A DNA stretch of 64,000 bases from Tubulanus polymorphus (GCF_964204645.1 NC_134029.1:15244850-15308849); one strand, 5' to 3'. Positions 44,188 to 56,036 are shown, counted from the first letter of the stretch. Notes: a model not told the origin generated them from the letters alone. Numbers and translations are program-made.

Positions 44188-44272
44188 TTATAAGGAAAAA
44201 AAATTACTTGTGGTGATGAGTGGTGTCTCGTACTCTCGTACTCTGATCTGAAAGCCTACTTTCCCTATTACT
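44180..44272 (-). repeat. Polinton right terminal inverted repeat
   Basis: Inverse of 34049-34141 with one mismatch. The inner edge contains TATAAATGGGAGA, the start of the zinc-finger/PolB gene. Confidence 0.95.
44185..44192 (-). promoter_or_regulatory. TATAAATG start motif (zinc-finger/PolB)
   Basis: Identical to the left-end motif because it is part of the terminal repeat; it starts at the ATG at 44187. Confidence 0.5.
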
Positions 44273-44278
44273 CCCGTT
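44273..44278. other. Target-site duplication CCCGTT, right
   Basis: Matches 34043-34048 exactly. Confidence 0.92.
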
Positions 44279-46680
44279 AACCTGTGAACACGTCTTTGAT
44301 ATATTTTCTTCATACAAGACCGACCCTTAAAATAATGCTGAGAGTTTCGAGGAAAATTATGGTAGGATCTCTTCTTAGGCTGCTTCGTATCAGTGGAAGG
44401 TTGCTAATTATTGATTTCATACACAATAATCATAAGTACCATGAGAGTCCATAGAATATCGTTTTTCAATCATATGTACACGAATTATCGCGATATAATG
44501 ATAAATAGTACTTCTATATTTCTATATTCTATACTTTATACGTCTTATACTGTATATTTCTTTAGCAGTGTAAGTAAAGAGTGGATCAGCAGGCCAGCTG
44601 AGACCATTCCACGATCTATGGTCAGTTGCCAAAAGTTAGTAAGTTTACCAGTGGATAGCGAAGATTTATCATGACAATTTAAACTTGCTAAACATTGCTA
44701 AAATAACTTAATACTTGTAGAATAGTCACACTCAAATGCGGAGAATTGATAATACGATAATACGATACGAAAACTCACTGTGTACAAATTCAAAAAGATG
44801 ATCTCTAGTGAGAGATCAAACGTTGTGTCGTAATTTTCTGATGATAAAACTTGGTTTGAAATTTGAAATGTGTACATAGTGGATCTTTTTCATATTAATT
44901 GTGTATTTGGTCATGTATAATGGTTAATTTAAACTAACTTTTGAGAAACTGGTCCAGAGCAGCTGTATCCTCAATTCCTGTAATAGAGGACGCAATCTTT
45001 TTGCAGCAAACAGTACAAATAGCTAGAAAGAAAAGGTAACAATACTCCATTGGCAAACTTAAAGCAAGCGTACATTGGTTTTTTAGGTTTTCGAAGGGGT
45101 GAATTTTTGGGAAAATTTATGTTTAGTCAACATTGAGATATAATTGAGCTGTACACAAGGAATTTCTTTGTAGTCCGATATCCGTGATTACCTCTGGCGT
45201 GAAGAGATACAATCTAAAACCAACCGTCCAGTCAAATATTTTACTACAATTTTTCATGATCAATAAAAAGATTAATAGACATTCCACTCCATTGTAAACT
45301 CATTCATCTTTACACAAACTCCAACTTGTTGAACAGTTCAAAATCGCGTGGCTTGAATTATTACGATAACTAAAATTAGGGACCACGATACTTGCTCATC
45401 TACACTGGCTACCAACAGAGGATTGGATTTGAGTGTTTGATGTTGTAACAATACCATACTGAATTATGGCTTCAGTTGCTACTATTTGATTGAACATTTA
45501 TATCACATATTGGGCATCATTTTATAACCTATCCATATATCAATTTTATATAATCTGACTTTTGAGATTCAATCAATGCATTCATATGCGGTCGTCGCAT
45601 TCAATAGCCACCACGGACTGGCTCCTTATTATTTCCTTGGCGATACCTTTGGCGGACGATCCCACGCGTTTCTTGCTCCTGCCCTAGAATGCTCAATATT
45701 CGTCATGGACCCCGATTTGAATTTAAATTCAAAAGACTCCTAAAACACACCGGTTTACTCGATTACTCAGAAGCGCCTTTGAACATTTATGTGCAAGAAT
45801 CAGTAAAATTGGGGCTTTATCAGTTGTATTCATCATTCGAACCCACGAATCTCGTATCCTATGAATGTGGAGACCCATCCTCGTAAGAGAATGAATAGGC
45901 TCTGTTGCGTTCATATCATTTGATATGAGGCTACGTTTCATCTTTAATGATTCCATTAAATGTTTTTATGCTATTTTAGATTTAAAAAGAGTCCATGATA
46001 GTATTTCATGAGAGCCTCAAATAACGTCAACTTGAAACATTAGCGAAACATTTTTTTGACGGAAATATCGTTACCATCGAATTTTCAAAACTTGAAGGAA
46101 TGGTTTAATGCCTTGGTGACCACTGGTCTAGTACGCGGTTTTCTGAAACAAAAGTGGCAAAGTCTAAAGAACAACTATTGTAACAAATGATTTCAAATAT
46201 TAGTTTGCCCAATGCATTTAATGATTTAATTAATTGATATCGCGCTGATTGGTTCAAAGACGGGTGTTAGTCATCTTGTGATTTATGGTTTTTTAAGCGT
46301 TGATTAACCATAGATTTTAATCTTATCATATCTTATTTGTAGGCGCTTCCCGCAAACATTTTCTATTCGATGAGTTTTCAAACACAGTACTGTTCAGATT
46401 ATTCAAGCTTCGAGTCAAGTAGTAACAAGAAAATTAACTTTAATAAATTATTTGACGCCTGCGAAAAAATGTAGAATTTCTGGTATAAGCTAATGTGGAA
46501 TTGCAAATTTGAAATCGAAGTTTTAAGAAATTTTGGGAATTATGAGATTTGGCGATTGGGTAGATGATACAGTCTTCGACTGGTCTAATTAAAAAAAAAA
46601 TTGTCAACTTGTGACTTCGATTCACTTTTGCTTCTAAGCTGGTCTGCAACTTCATTGCCTCCATGGTTGAAGAAAGAGCT
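44279..46680. other. Intron sequence, no gene seen
   Basis: No module exon. Open frames such as 45689-45886 resemble no protein I know. Possible old LINE debris at about 45570-45960 could not be confirmed. Confidence 0.45.
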
Positions 46681-46689
46681 CTTCTGATG

Positions 46690-46950
46690 TCTGCTTCATC
46701 GTTACTTCGAGCATATCGTGTAGCCAGCCAGCCCGGTCCTGGGGCCCGGTCTGGCTGTCACTTGATATCCTAGACTTGAGTCTGGGTTAAAGTAGACATT
46801 GTCATATAATTAACTTATTCATGTTATTCTGTATGAATTACCCGGTGTCTTGTATTTTCTTATTTCAAAATTTGTAAATTTATTGATTTTTGGAATTTTA
46901 TCCCGGAACTTCAATGTAATAAGGATCAATAAAGTATTGAATTGAATTGT
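46690..46950 (+). mobile_element. LINE 3' end (L2/CR1 type)
   Basis: A GC-rich start (GGGGCCCGGTCTGGCTGTCA), AT-rich body and AATAAAGTATTGAATTGAATTG tail are typical of a truncated non-LTR element or derived SINE. No coding part. Confidence 0.5.
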
Positions 46951-47776
46951 CACCTTATACACATGCCATCAGTGGACGCGGAGCCGTATATGACAGCTAT
47001 GCTATTATAAATTGCTAATCTCATGAAACCTGCATACGTCTAATATCGAACATATTTTCTAAAACATTTGAATATTGAAATTATATGTTTACACGTTTTT
47101 ATATAGACCGCTTGTAGCCGCCGATGAAATTCACGCCGGCCCAACTCAGATCGTAGATAGCTTCGTCATTCCACTAGCATCCCCATGTCTGGGTCTGACT
47201 TTTATATCAGACTTCCAAATCGTGTATACATCCGCCATTTAACCGAATAATCCGATTTACTTATCATTTCTATTTATCCCTGCCGCCCCTGATATAATCA
47301 TACATCCTTTACTATTACAATATGTCTTCTCATGATATTCGATGCGATATAACATTTCGACGTTCAAATAGAGGTCATTATATAATCCAAGGGAGCCATT
47401 CTACATCTTTATCAATAATATTTTGCCAAATAGCTTGTATGTGTACACATAAACCTGTGACGTTTTGCACATCGATTTACGGTTGTCGTTTGTAAAATGA
47501 CGCTGAATGGTTATCATTGTTTAGGTTTCATAATGGTAACGTTTTATAAGGCGTCAAAAAAATCTTATGTATTAACATTACTATGCAGTGAAAATAACGC
47601 ACTGCGGCAAGTGAGGTGCTGTGATCCAGATGTGTAACCCATTTATGGGTAATAAATTTCCATCATGTCGACGCTATTCACAAACAGTAGCAAAACATAC
47701 TGCTGGTCTCTAGAATTATTTATACGACGACAAGCACTTTCGAATTCGACCACGATATTCGAGAAGTTTCACTTGG
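46951..47776. other. Intron sequence, no gene seen
   Basis: Nothing recognisable on either strand. Confidence 0.5.
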
Positions 47777-48060
47777 GCAGTGGTGGACAGTGATGGTCAA
47801 TTTATGAATTTTCAATGGCGAATCCTTTCTAATTTCACACAAAATACCGGTACCGGTATATCGTTCTTATATTCCAGAAGTTTAAATTGGTCAGTGGTGG
47901 TCAGTGATGGTCAATTTATGAATTTTCAATGGCGAATCCTATCTAGTTTCATACCAAACGCGGTATATCTTTCTCATATTCGAGAAGTATGAATTGGTCA
48001 GTGGTGGTCAGTGATGGTCAGTTTATCGAATTTGCAATGATGAATCCTTAGTAGTTTGAA
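47777..48060. repeat. Tandem repeat with TGGTCAGTGGTGGTCAG core
   Basis: Three units (core at 47781, 47895, 48002; spacing 114 and 107 bp) sharing GTCAATTTATGAATTTTCAA and GCGAATCCT. The core is the inverse of the TGACCA motif at 32.6-33.0 kb. Confidence 0.85.
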
Positions 48061-49065
48061 AACAAACATGACTTGAAAAATCGAAATTCGAAGTCAAGTG
48101 TCCGAGACTCGAGGATATCTCAATTGGTCAGTTTCCGACCATCATGGTGTCACCATTGTGTTCTATAGCTCAAATGAAACATGTGGAACCGACGAAGGGG
48201 CCCAAAAGCGTAAATCATTTCCTGAGTGATGTGATCCAAAAATGCCCTAACTGGAAAAGGCAGTCTCTCAATTGGACAAAACCAAATCGGACAGGACAAT
48301 TAATATTGGGAAGGTCACACGCTTTCTAGAAGCCCACGCAGTACACTTTTAGCGTATTATTATGAAATCTTATTTTAAACCACCATGTACGACATGAAGT
48401 AATAAGCATCGTTGTAAGCACTTGAAACACCCATTAACCACTTGAAACTGTCAGATCAAACATCGTACCGAATCCTCGCAAGGAGGGTTAGTTCAGCAAA
48501 CCTGAGCAAACCGGAAAACTCATAATGGTATGTTAAGAAGCCTCTGCCAGTGTGTGCCCGTGTTAAATAATCTTAAATGCGCGCTGATTGGCATATAAAC
48601 GAATGTTTTGAAATCTGAATTCAGATTATTGAATCCAGGCCTTTGTGATAAAAAGGGTCCATCGCTGGTAGTGAAAGTGTGAAAAGCAGTGAATTAAAAA
48701 TTTAAAAAAAATCACTTTACAGCCGTCGGTAGCAGTAATGTACTGAGAAGGGTCTCTATTTGAGTCATTGGGGGAAACCGACTTCCACGTATATTCATGA
48801 TGAATCATGATATAGTGTTGCGCGCGATTTCTACGTGTGTCAGTAAGTATACTGCTTCGCAGTGTCAGATGTCCATACAAATTTCTTGTTTCAATTGGAG
48901 ACAAATTACGATTTGGAGCACAGATCTTCCTTTGAACTTCTGCCAAAACTATGTTCATGTATCTTGAATGTGAAATCGAAGGACAGGTCTTTGGGCCATG
49001 TTGGGGCTCTTGTTTAAATTTTAGATTCCATCAAGCGCTTTTTAATCTTTTTTCTCGTTTTGTAG
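48061..49065. other. Intron sequence, no gene seen
   Basis: Frames present are short and unlike known proteins. Confidence 0.5.
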
Positions 49066-49188
49066 ATAAAGATGAATGTGAAGATGATGGAATTTGTAGA
49101 GATGGCCATTGTCTTAACACGGTTGGTAGTTTTAAATGTAGGTGCAATGCTGGATTTATACCTTCAGCCGATGGGACAAGTTGTAGAG
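49066..49188 (+). CDS. cbEGF exon of fibrillin-like gene
   Basis: 123 bp: DKDECEDDGICRDGHC, LNTVGSFKCRCNAGF, SCRG. Six Cys, acidic calcium ligands and the N for hydroxylation are present. Acceptor TTGTAG, donor GTACCT. Phase 1-1. Confidence 0.9.
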
Positions 49189-49368
49189 GTACCTTCATAT
49201 ATGTTTTAGCGTCTCAATATCAGAATCCTTTCTTGTGAAATCGTCAATATCTACCGTATGAATGATAAGATGATTATATGTGTAAAATCCGCAAAAAATA
49301 TAAACATTATTACTATTAATCATTAATCCAGAGATTAATGATTATCTTGATATCTACGTTTGAAATAG

Positions 49369-49494
49369 ATATGGACGAATGTTCTAAAACTGGAATGTGT
49401 GAAAATGGAATATGTATCAATATGCAGGGAACGTATAAATGCAGATGCAATCCTGGCTACATACAGTCACAAACCAACAATCAAAGGTGTTTAG
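49369..49494 (+). CDS. cbEGF exon of fibrillin-like gene
   Basis: 126 bp: DMDECSKTGMCENGIC, INMQGTYKCRCNPGY, RCLG. Acceptor AAATAG, donor GTAATA. Phase 1-1. The intron before it is only 180 bp, unlike the giant introns elsewhere. Confidence 0.9.
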   Translation: MWTNVLKLECVKMEYVSICRERINADAILATYSHKPTIKGV

Positions 49495-49704
49495 GTAATA
49501 TTTTTGTTTTCTTCTAAATGAGCTGTTCTCTATTAAATGAATCAATCGCACGGAGTTACTTCTGAGTTGAAGAAAAACCTTGCAGTTGTCAGAAGGATAT
49601 CATATTTCACCCTATAAAGATGCCTCTGCGCAACGCGCCAATGGCTCGTATTAAGCCATTTCATTTTCATTTTTAATGTTTCTTGGTTTTGATTAATTAC
49701 ACAG

Positions 49705-49830
49705 ATATCAACGAATGCCAAGCCAATCCTGGAGTTTGTCATAACGGATACTGCATCAATTCACTGGGAACTTTTAGGTGTCATTGCAATCCTGGATACG
49801 AATTGGCGCCAGATAACTCAATTTGTGTAG
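49705..49830 (+). CDS. cbEGF exon of fibrillin-like gene
   Basis: 126 bp: DINECQANPGVCHNGYC, INSLGTFRCHCNPGY, ICVG. Acceptor ACACAG, donor GTACGT. Consensus cbEGF with NSLGTF hydroxylation context. Phase 1-1. Confidence 0.92.
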   Translation: MSTNAKPILEFVITDTASIHWELLGVIAILDTNWRQITQFV

Positions 49831-50157
49831 GTACGTTTGTATCTTTCTGTTTGCTTTACAATATATCATAAAATAATCTTATTGAATTCGAAACCGAACC
49901 ATTCATTTGACATCTATATCTTTTCCCGCTTGCAACGTAAGTCCACAGGGCATCCATTTTCGTATATTAACTAGGCTTTCGTAGATCGTATTGATACAAG
50001 ACAATGTACTTTGTGCGGACTGCGTTTTTTATAACTGGTGATCTGCTTTGATCCCCTCCTGCTCTTTCTTAGTTAGATGAGTAATTGCAAAATGTTGGTT
50101 TCAGTTCATCGGTCAAGAGGTCGACTCGCCCGCACTCATAACTTTATTCCGATATAA

Positions 50158-51335
50158 ATGAGAGACAGTAAGACATTCTTAGCATCAATAAATAACAGAA
50201 TAAAACCATCAAAAACAATATGAAATAAAAAAATATTTGCTATTTCACTAGAAATTGAACACAAAATATCAAAGTTAGAAGAAATAACAGCAAATTTAAG
50301 TTATTGTAGTGTGAACACAAAACGTGAATTTTGGGTATATCTTACCGATAAACGGGTTAAACGGGTGAAGATGGTGATCATGATTCAAAAATTGTTGATT
50401 TCATAAAAAGACAAAATAAAGTAAGAATAAGTTAAGAAATATAAAAATTTAAAAAAGACTATCTTTTTTTTGCTTTTTTCCTAAAATATTCACTCGCCCG
50501 CTCATCACTATTTACTCCTAAGACAGAAAGATCCTTACAGAAAAAATAGATGATAAAAAGGAGCTTAAAAAAACGAATATAATTGTCCGTATTGTAAAAA
50601 ATATATTGGTAAATCTCATAAAGCATGCCTCGAAAAATCTGCAAAACATAAAAAGAATGTGAATGATTTTGAAACACCTGAAAATTCAAATAAAAGAAAA
50701 GAACAATTAAACAATATAAAATTAAATGTGAGGTTTATAATGAATCTATAACAAAAAGGAATTATCATAGATATTTTGAATCACAAAAACATCGACAGAA
50801 TTTGAATAAAAATATTTTAGGAACAGAATATTTTGATGATAAATATCTATTACAAAACCAGTTTCAAAAAACTAAATCTATTTCAAATAAACCTTATATG
50901 GAAAATGTTAGAAATTATATTGATTCATAAGAATTTAAAGATAAAATTGGAATTTTAGAAAAATTACGTAGTAAAATTGGTCCTGTAGCTATTATATTTA
51001 GATTTCATAACATAAGCATAAAAATAGAAGAATAAGTAAATATATTGAAACAATGGATAACATTATGGATTTGGTGTTGAATATCCAAACATTAGTGTTT
51101 CTGGTAAAGTAAGTTTTATAAATTCAGAAGAAAAAATGGAGTGCAATATTCAAACGCATTCCGAAGAAATTATTAAAAAAAACAAATTAAAGATAAATTA
51201 GAAAAAGTATTTAATTAATTTGAACGTCATATTGAATATTGAAAAGATATTTTGCGGGTTATGGTTTAACCTTGAAAGAAATTACATTTTTAGACCTATT
51301 CATTTACAATACAAAAAGGAATGAAGAGTCAAAAA
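50158..51335 (+). pseudogene. Polinton left end: small protein, fingers and PolB N-terminus
   Basis: From a TATAAATG start, SKTFLASINNRIKPSK and YCSVNTKREFWVYLTDK match the small conserved protein. At about 50565 NCPYCKKYIGKSHKAC-like sequence begins the finger region, then KHRQNLNKNILG, KPYMENVRNYIDS, KIGPVAIIFRFH and YPNISVSGKVSFIN match the PolB N-terminus at 43058-43903. Many stops. The small gene and the finger/PolB gene lie on the same strand here, as at 13972-14616, unlike the 10.2-kb element. Confidence 0.75.
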
Positions 51336-51343
51336 GTAAATAT

Positions 51344-51990
51344 AGCTGTTAAGCAGCGATAACGGGTTTTCTGCAAAGCCATTCAGGATGATGGGAATTG
51401 TAGAAAATATCGTTAAATCTATCCATAGAATAAAATGCAGTGACAGATTCGAACCTAATAATATTCAACCACTGTGTAAACGTCCAATCTGATTCAGCTT
51501 TGCAACTAAACTTAAGCGGACGTACAATCAATTAATATGAATTGATTCGACCAGGCATTTATTTTGGCATTCAAACTTTATGATACTTTGTTAGCACCAC
51601 ACCACATTATCACCAAAATGACCTGCTCTATTAAGAACTCACCTTAAGAATCTGCTAAGTCGATAGGTTAGTTAATTTACAGATAAGAACGTATTAGGAT
51701 TTGGAATAAATTAAAGGAATTAATCTTTTTATTGAAATATTTGAATAAATACATATATTGTATTTTAGATTCAATCAATAAATTATGAATTTATTTCGTT
51801 TGGGTTTCGGGCTGATGTTGATAAACAATTTATACCTGCAACATGTGTGTCAATATCAAACACCAGTTACGCGTATTTCCTAATAAACGGGACAGTCACT
51901 CTTAGTTAATAGAAAAATAATGTTCATTTCGTTATAGAAATTCATTACCTTTATTTGAAAATTCTATAACAATATTTGTTCTGTCCTAAA
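51344..51990 (+). repeat. Direct repeat, unit 1
   Basis: Begins ATAGCTGTTAAGCAGCGATA and contains CTTTTTATTGAAATATTTGA and CCTGCAACATGTGTGT blocks. It repeats at 52063-52620 with small deletions. Part of the start (GCTGCAAAGCAGCGATAACA) also occurs inverted at 59743-59775. Confidence 0.8.
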
Positions 51991-52062
51991 TTTTATTGGT
52001 GTATGAACCAATGATATGCTTTGTTGATATGATGTAATATAATAGATTTGAATTTGAAATAT

Positions 52063-52620
52063 AGCTGCAAAGCAGCGATGACGGGTTTTCTCAAAAGCCA
52101 TTCAGGATGATGAATTGTTGTAAATTGAAATACCGATACTTAGAATAAAATGCATTGACAGATTTGACGATAGATTGAGTAAATTTACAGATAAGAACGT
52201 ATTATGATTTGGAACAGTTTTAAGGAGTTAATCTTTTTATTGAAATATTTGAATGAATACATATATTGGAGTGTAGATTCAATCGACAAATTATGAATTG
52301 ATTTGGTATGGGTTTCGGGCCGATGTTGATTTCGGCTTTTATGGATTATAAATTCTCTGATAAGCAATTCATACCTGCAACATGTGTGTAAATATCAAGC
52401 CTATTCCACTAGTTGCGTGTGTTTCCTAAAAAACGAGAGAGTCACTCTTGATCTTAGTTATTAGAAAAATAGTGTTCATTTAGTTATAGAAATTCGTTAC
52501 CTTTTTGAAAATTCTATAAAAATATTTGTTCTGTCCTAATTTTTATTACTGTATGAACCAATGATACGTTGTTTATGATGTCATAAAACAAATTTGAATT
52601 TGAATTAAATTTGAATATGA
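52063..52620 (+). repeat. Direct repeat, unit 2
   Basis: Second copy of 51344-51990. Roughly 85-90% similar by eye. No coding capacity. Confidence 0.8.
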
Positions 52621-52766
52621 GAATCAATCATAACTTGTGTTTTTACCACTTGTCTCTTGTTAACAGTTCCAGAGTTTCAATTAGGCCTACAATCAAATCC
52701 AAATTGTACATGTGACTAAATGAAATGAACTGCTAGTCACTGCAAACCTATTCCAGTGTTAATATT

Positions 52767-53690
52767 TCGATCGAGTTGAATCACTTTGCTTGAGTTGAAA
52801 GAATCAGATCTTCTATGGTATTTAACAACATCGGTCGAAGAGAGATATCTTCATTGGTGTTGACTGTCTTTGACCATCTAACTTCTTGCGTTTGACATTG
52901 GAATCAGCATCATTCCCATTTGAACTGCAAAATATTCATACAACATGAAAACCTACAGTACATGTATACTGTAATCAAACTTTCACCGATGTTGGATATT
53001 TGAATGAACGTTAGGCTTATTTCAGTATTCTAAAGCAGGAAATAATAAGCCCAATCAATATGCCTATTGATATAATAAGAACAGCTGTACCGTACACTTA
53101 TCAGTCAAAATTGGAAAAACCGGTATACCAAACCTACGTACAGCAAAATGTACTGGCCTACAAATGATTTTCTGGTATACAAGCCGTGACCACATGAACG
53201 ATTTGGATCTAGGTTTTACTATTAATGTCAGCAGGTCAGAGAAGGCCTGAGTAAAATTTAATTGCATGGCTCAAGTCAATTAGCCTATCAGCGTGTGAGT
53301 ACTTCTCTGTACTGTTTTAATAATATCGAGTAAATAGTGCATAGACTAAATTAGCCTTTAGGCTATTCCTGACCAAATCCTATCCATGTGATAATGGCAC
53401 CAGTTATAGTTACATCAGTGTATAGGGCCGACGAGAGGGGAAAATTTGTGTTTGTAATACGTTGGCATGATCGGCTTATTGTACTCACTTAATACTTAAA
53501 ACCCTGTTGTTACCTGTACGTGACTGTACGGTGATTTCCACAGGTTAGCCGTATGTGAGTACGTTGACACTCTGACTTGCAATATTGGGATTCAAAAACC
53601 AAACGAAAAAAAAAAATTCCAGCAGTAGTCCAGTGATTTACCCACTGAGCCACAGAACGTAACTGCGGGGTGGATGAAAGTTGATTTACA
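52767..53690 (-). mobile_element. tRNA-derived SINE-like dispersed repeat, copy 1
   Basis: Nearly the whole stretch is repeated at 63176-64000. On the minus strand it begins near 53660 with TGGCTCAGTGGG (53641-53652, like an A box) and GGTTTTTGAATCCC (53587-53600, like a B box), the internal pol III promoter pair of tRNA-derived SINEs. The body of about 800 bp is longer than most SINEs, so it may be a composite. Confidence 0.6.
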
Positions 53691-53727
53691 AATAGTAACA
53701 CCAAACCCTATTCTCTCTTTCACGCAT

Positions 53728-53850
53728 GGAACTCACGTACGGCGTTTGTAGGGAACTCACGTACGGTTTAATTCTATCGGCAGATTATAGGAACTCACGT
53801 ACGGCGTTTGTAGGGAACTCACGTACGGTCACCTTACATTCACGTACGGG
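53728..53850 (+). repeat. GGAACTCACGTACGG repeats
   Basis: Four copies plus one partial; the set repeats with a 61-bp period (53728 and 53789). Each unit carries the palindrome CGTACG. Confidence 0.88.
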
Positions 53851-54305
53851 TAACAACATAAAATGGTATTGGCTACTATAATAGGCCTATAGACATTAAA
53901 TACGGGTATGACACAAACAAATGCCCGTAAACCTGTTGGACACGCGAACGCTTGACTCGTAAAGTCTTGGACTCGGACCCGCTGAGGAATAAATTCATAA
54001 AATTGACTTTGAAATTGATTGTGGAGAAGAGAGGAAATAGTTCGATAGCTCTTCCTAAAAAAAGAGAGAAATGTCGGAAAGAAATCACAACGTGGCTACT
54101 AATTGAACGGGGCCAAATTTCCGATGTTTACGGCTCGACAGTGCCTTTATAGCGTGGATTTATCAAAATTCCCACGCCGTATCCGGAGATTGAAGTGAGC
54201 TGAATGATATCATACGGATTGTATCGGCAACAGCGGTAAGGTAAGGGAGCCCATGCACTTTTAACAAAAACTGTGTGGAAAAGGGAAGAAAAAAATTATA
54301 ATAAT
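53851..54305. other. Intron sequence, no gene seen
   Basis: No recognisable feature. Confidence 0.5.
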
Positions 54306-54460
54306 CACGCGAATCTCAATAGGGTTTTCTGTGAAGAAACAGAAAACCCTAATAATAATCACGCGAATCTTAAAAGGGTTTTCTGTGAAGAAACAGAAAA
54401 CCCTAATAATAATCACGCGAATCTCAATAGGGTTTTCTGTGAAGAAACAGAGAACCTTAA
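54306..54460 (+). repeat. 54-bp tandem repeat, each unit a perfect hairpin
   Basis: Three units (CACGCGAATCT at 54306, 54360, 54414). Units one and two carry AGGGTTTTCTGT, GAAG, AAACAGAAAACCCT, a 12-bp perfect stem; the third is slightly altered. Open frames on both strands across it are repeat artefacts. Confidence 0.92.
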
Positions 54461-54461
54461 T

Positions 54462-54600
54462 TGAATTTGGAAATGAGACAAGCATAAGTTGTGTTCTTTC
54501 CACCTGTATTATTTGTCTCTCGATAACGGTGCCAGAGTTTCAATTGCAATGAAATCCAAATTGGCTAAGTACATAGGCCTATATGAAATAAACTGTTATT
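54462..54600 (+). repeat. Copy of 52615-52740
   Basis: Shares GCCAGAGTTTCAATT-like and ATGAAATCCAAATTG blocks with 52615-52740 at about 80%. Confidence 0.6.
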
Positions 54601-54679
54601 GCTCTAAGCTCTGATGCATGTACGCATGCAAAACGTCGCAGAGAGCGATGCCGGCGTTGGTATCACTGAGGCCGGCTGA

Positions 54680-54908
54680 TGATTGTTTGTTTGTCTTTTT
54701 GTTTGTTTGGCTTTACGTACGTCGTTTAGATCTTGGTTTCCCAAGATTATTCCTATTGGATTGTTCATTTAACCTCACGACGGTACGGCCTTTGAAGTGT
54801 TGCCCGCACACTGTTCGCAGCCAGCAGGACTCGAACCCACTTGTCACTCAGCATTGATAGTGGATTAAACAGCATCACGCCTTATCTCACTGAGCTACCG
54901 AGGCCGCT
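54680..54908 (-). mobile_element. tRNA-derived SINE
   Basis: The minus strand begins GCGGCCTCGGTAGCTCAGTG, with an A box at 54886-54897 and a B box GGGTTCGAGTCC at 54827-54838. A unique body and a CAAACAAACAAA-type tail end near 54687. Spacing A to B is that of a tRNA Leu/Ser-like head. Confidence 0.82.
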
Positions 54909-55896
54909 CGATTCAATTCTAAAAAAAACTACAGCAGCGGCAAATAACCATCGCAATATTGCAATTTACGACAAAAAAACGCGTAAATTCAATCACTGTT
55001 GTTTAACGCATGGAAAAGATAATAATAGGTATTTTTTTCCGGCGCGCATTACAAAGCGAATCTCTGCCGAGTGCGTAAGAGGGTGCTACCGCTTTATAAG
55101 TGCGCAGCAGGCGGGTAGGGCGTCCTAAAGTGAAAACTTATATTAGAATATAGCCGAATCGAATTTTACAATGTCAGTCAACTGATTGATGATACAACAT
55201 GGTTGTTCTCGGCGTTCTTTACAATGATATTTTCCTCCAATAAACAACTCTGGTAAAATTGAATAAAATGATCTATCTTTATTGGTGATATCGTATCATG
55301 GTGGTAGCCTACCGTTTACCGTTTGATGTTTCGTGTCATCATGAAATGGTTTTAACTTTAATAAACACATACTACTAACTTACACGATCACATACGGGTT
55401 TCAGTCACGAGTAGGCTGCCGTTCCACTGCTCTAGAAATACGTATTCTGACGCTGGAATTAATCCCAAATAATCCCATGGATACTGATAGTTGGAATAAC
55501 AGTGATATCCAAACACTGTGATATTTATAAACCGGAGGTACATAATTTTATGTTTTTCTATTCAGAAGAGGCTGTTACCCGTTCTTTACTGCCAATGTCA
55601 ATGCGGACATATCGCTACGCGATTGTTTAACCCGCTCTCATCTACCAGATAATGAACGATAAAAATGCGATCGAATAACTTTTTGGACCATTTAATCAGA
55701 CATCTGGCGACGCTATGTTGTGGTGAATAATTGAAACATTTTTTAGTCATTTTCAGCTGTTTCTAATGTTTTACGTGAACGGAGTGACAATTTGAAGTTA
55801 CTATGAAAATGGGAACAGTCGGCTATTTTTTCGTACTACTATTTTCGATCCATACTAGCATTGGCATGACGTCATAGACGTCAACCAATGCTAAAA
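54909..55896. other. Intron sequence, no gene seen
   Basis: No recognisable feature. Confidence 0.5.
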
Positions 55897-55927
55897 ATTA
55901 AATCTAATATAAAATAAATTAATGAAT

Positions 55928-56026
55928 TAAAGAATACATTAGATTATATAATAAGTTTAAATGGTAATATAACAAGTGAAGAACAAGATAAATTATTAAA
56001 AGAATTAATGAATTATTAATTTTTTT
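55928..56026 (+). pseudogene. C-terminal protein fragment
   Basis: The frame reads LKNTLDYIISLNGNITSEE and QDKLLKELMNY before TAA. It is helical, the end of an upstream Polinton gene lost at the left boundary. Family unknown. Confidence 0.4.
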
Positions 56027-56036
56027 ATGATATAAA

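Larger units (their letters stand above)
34049..44272. mobile_element. Full-length Polinton/Maverick element, 10,224 bp
   Basis: 93-bp terminal inverted repeats with one mismatch start AGTAATAGGG, and a perfect 6-bp target duplication flanks them. Cargo: small conserved protein (plus, left end), then on the minus strand from the right end zinc-finger/PolB with intein, capsid fragment, integrase, packaging ATPase, and a membrane-anchored conserved protein. No cysteine protease or penton-type gene was seen; the region between PolB and capsid is deleted. DNA is much more AT-rich than host exons. Frameshifts and lost catalytic residues make it inactive as read. Confidence 0.95.

Noticed and set aside
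45689-45956. Overlapping frames with LINE-like feel
   Set aside because: No RT or endonuclease motif could be read on either strand.
53728-53850. CRISPR-like array
   Set aside because: Repeat and spacer lengths are irregular, spacers are repeated, and the genome is eukaryotic.
54261-54503. Frames repeating ENPNNNHANL-like text
   Set aside because: They are the 54-bp tandem repeat read in different frames.
54827-54897. Candidate true tRNA gene
   Set aside because: A and B boxes are present but there is no cloverleaf acceptor pairing that I can draw, and a SINE body and CAAA tail follow.
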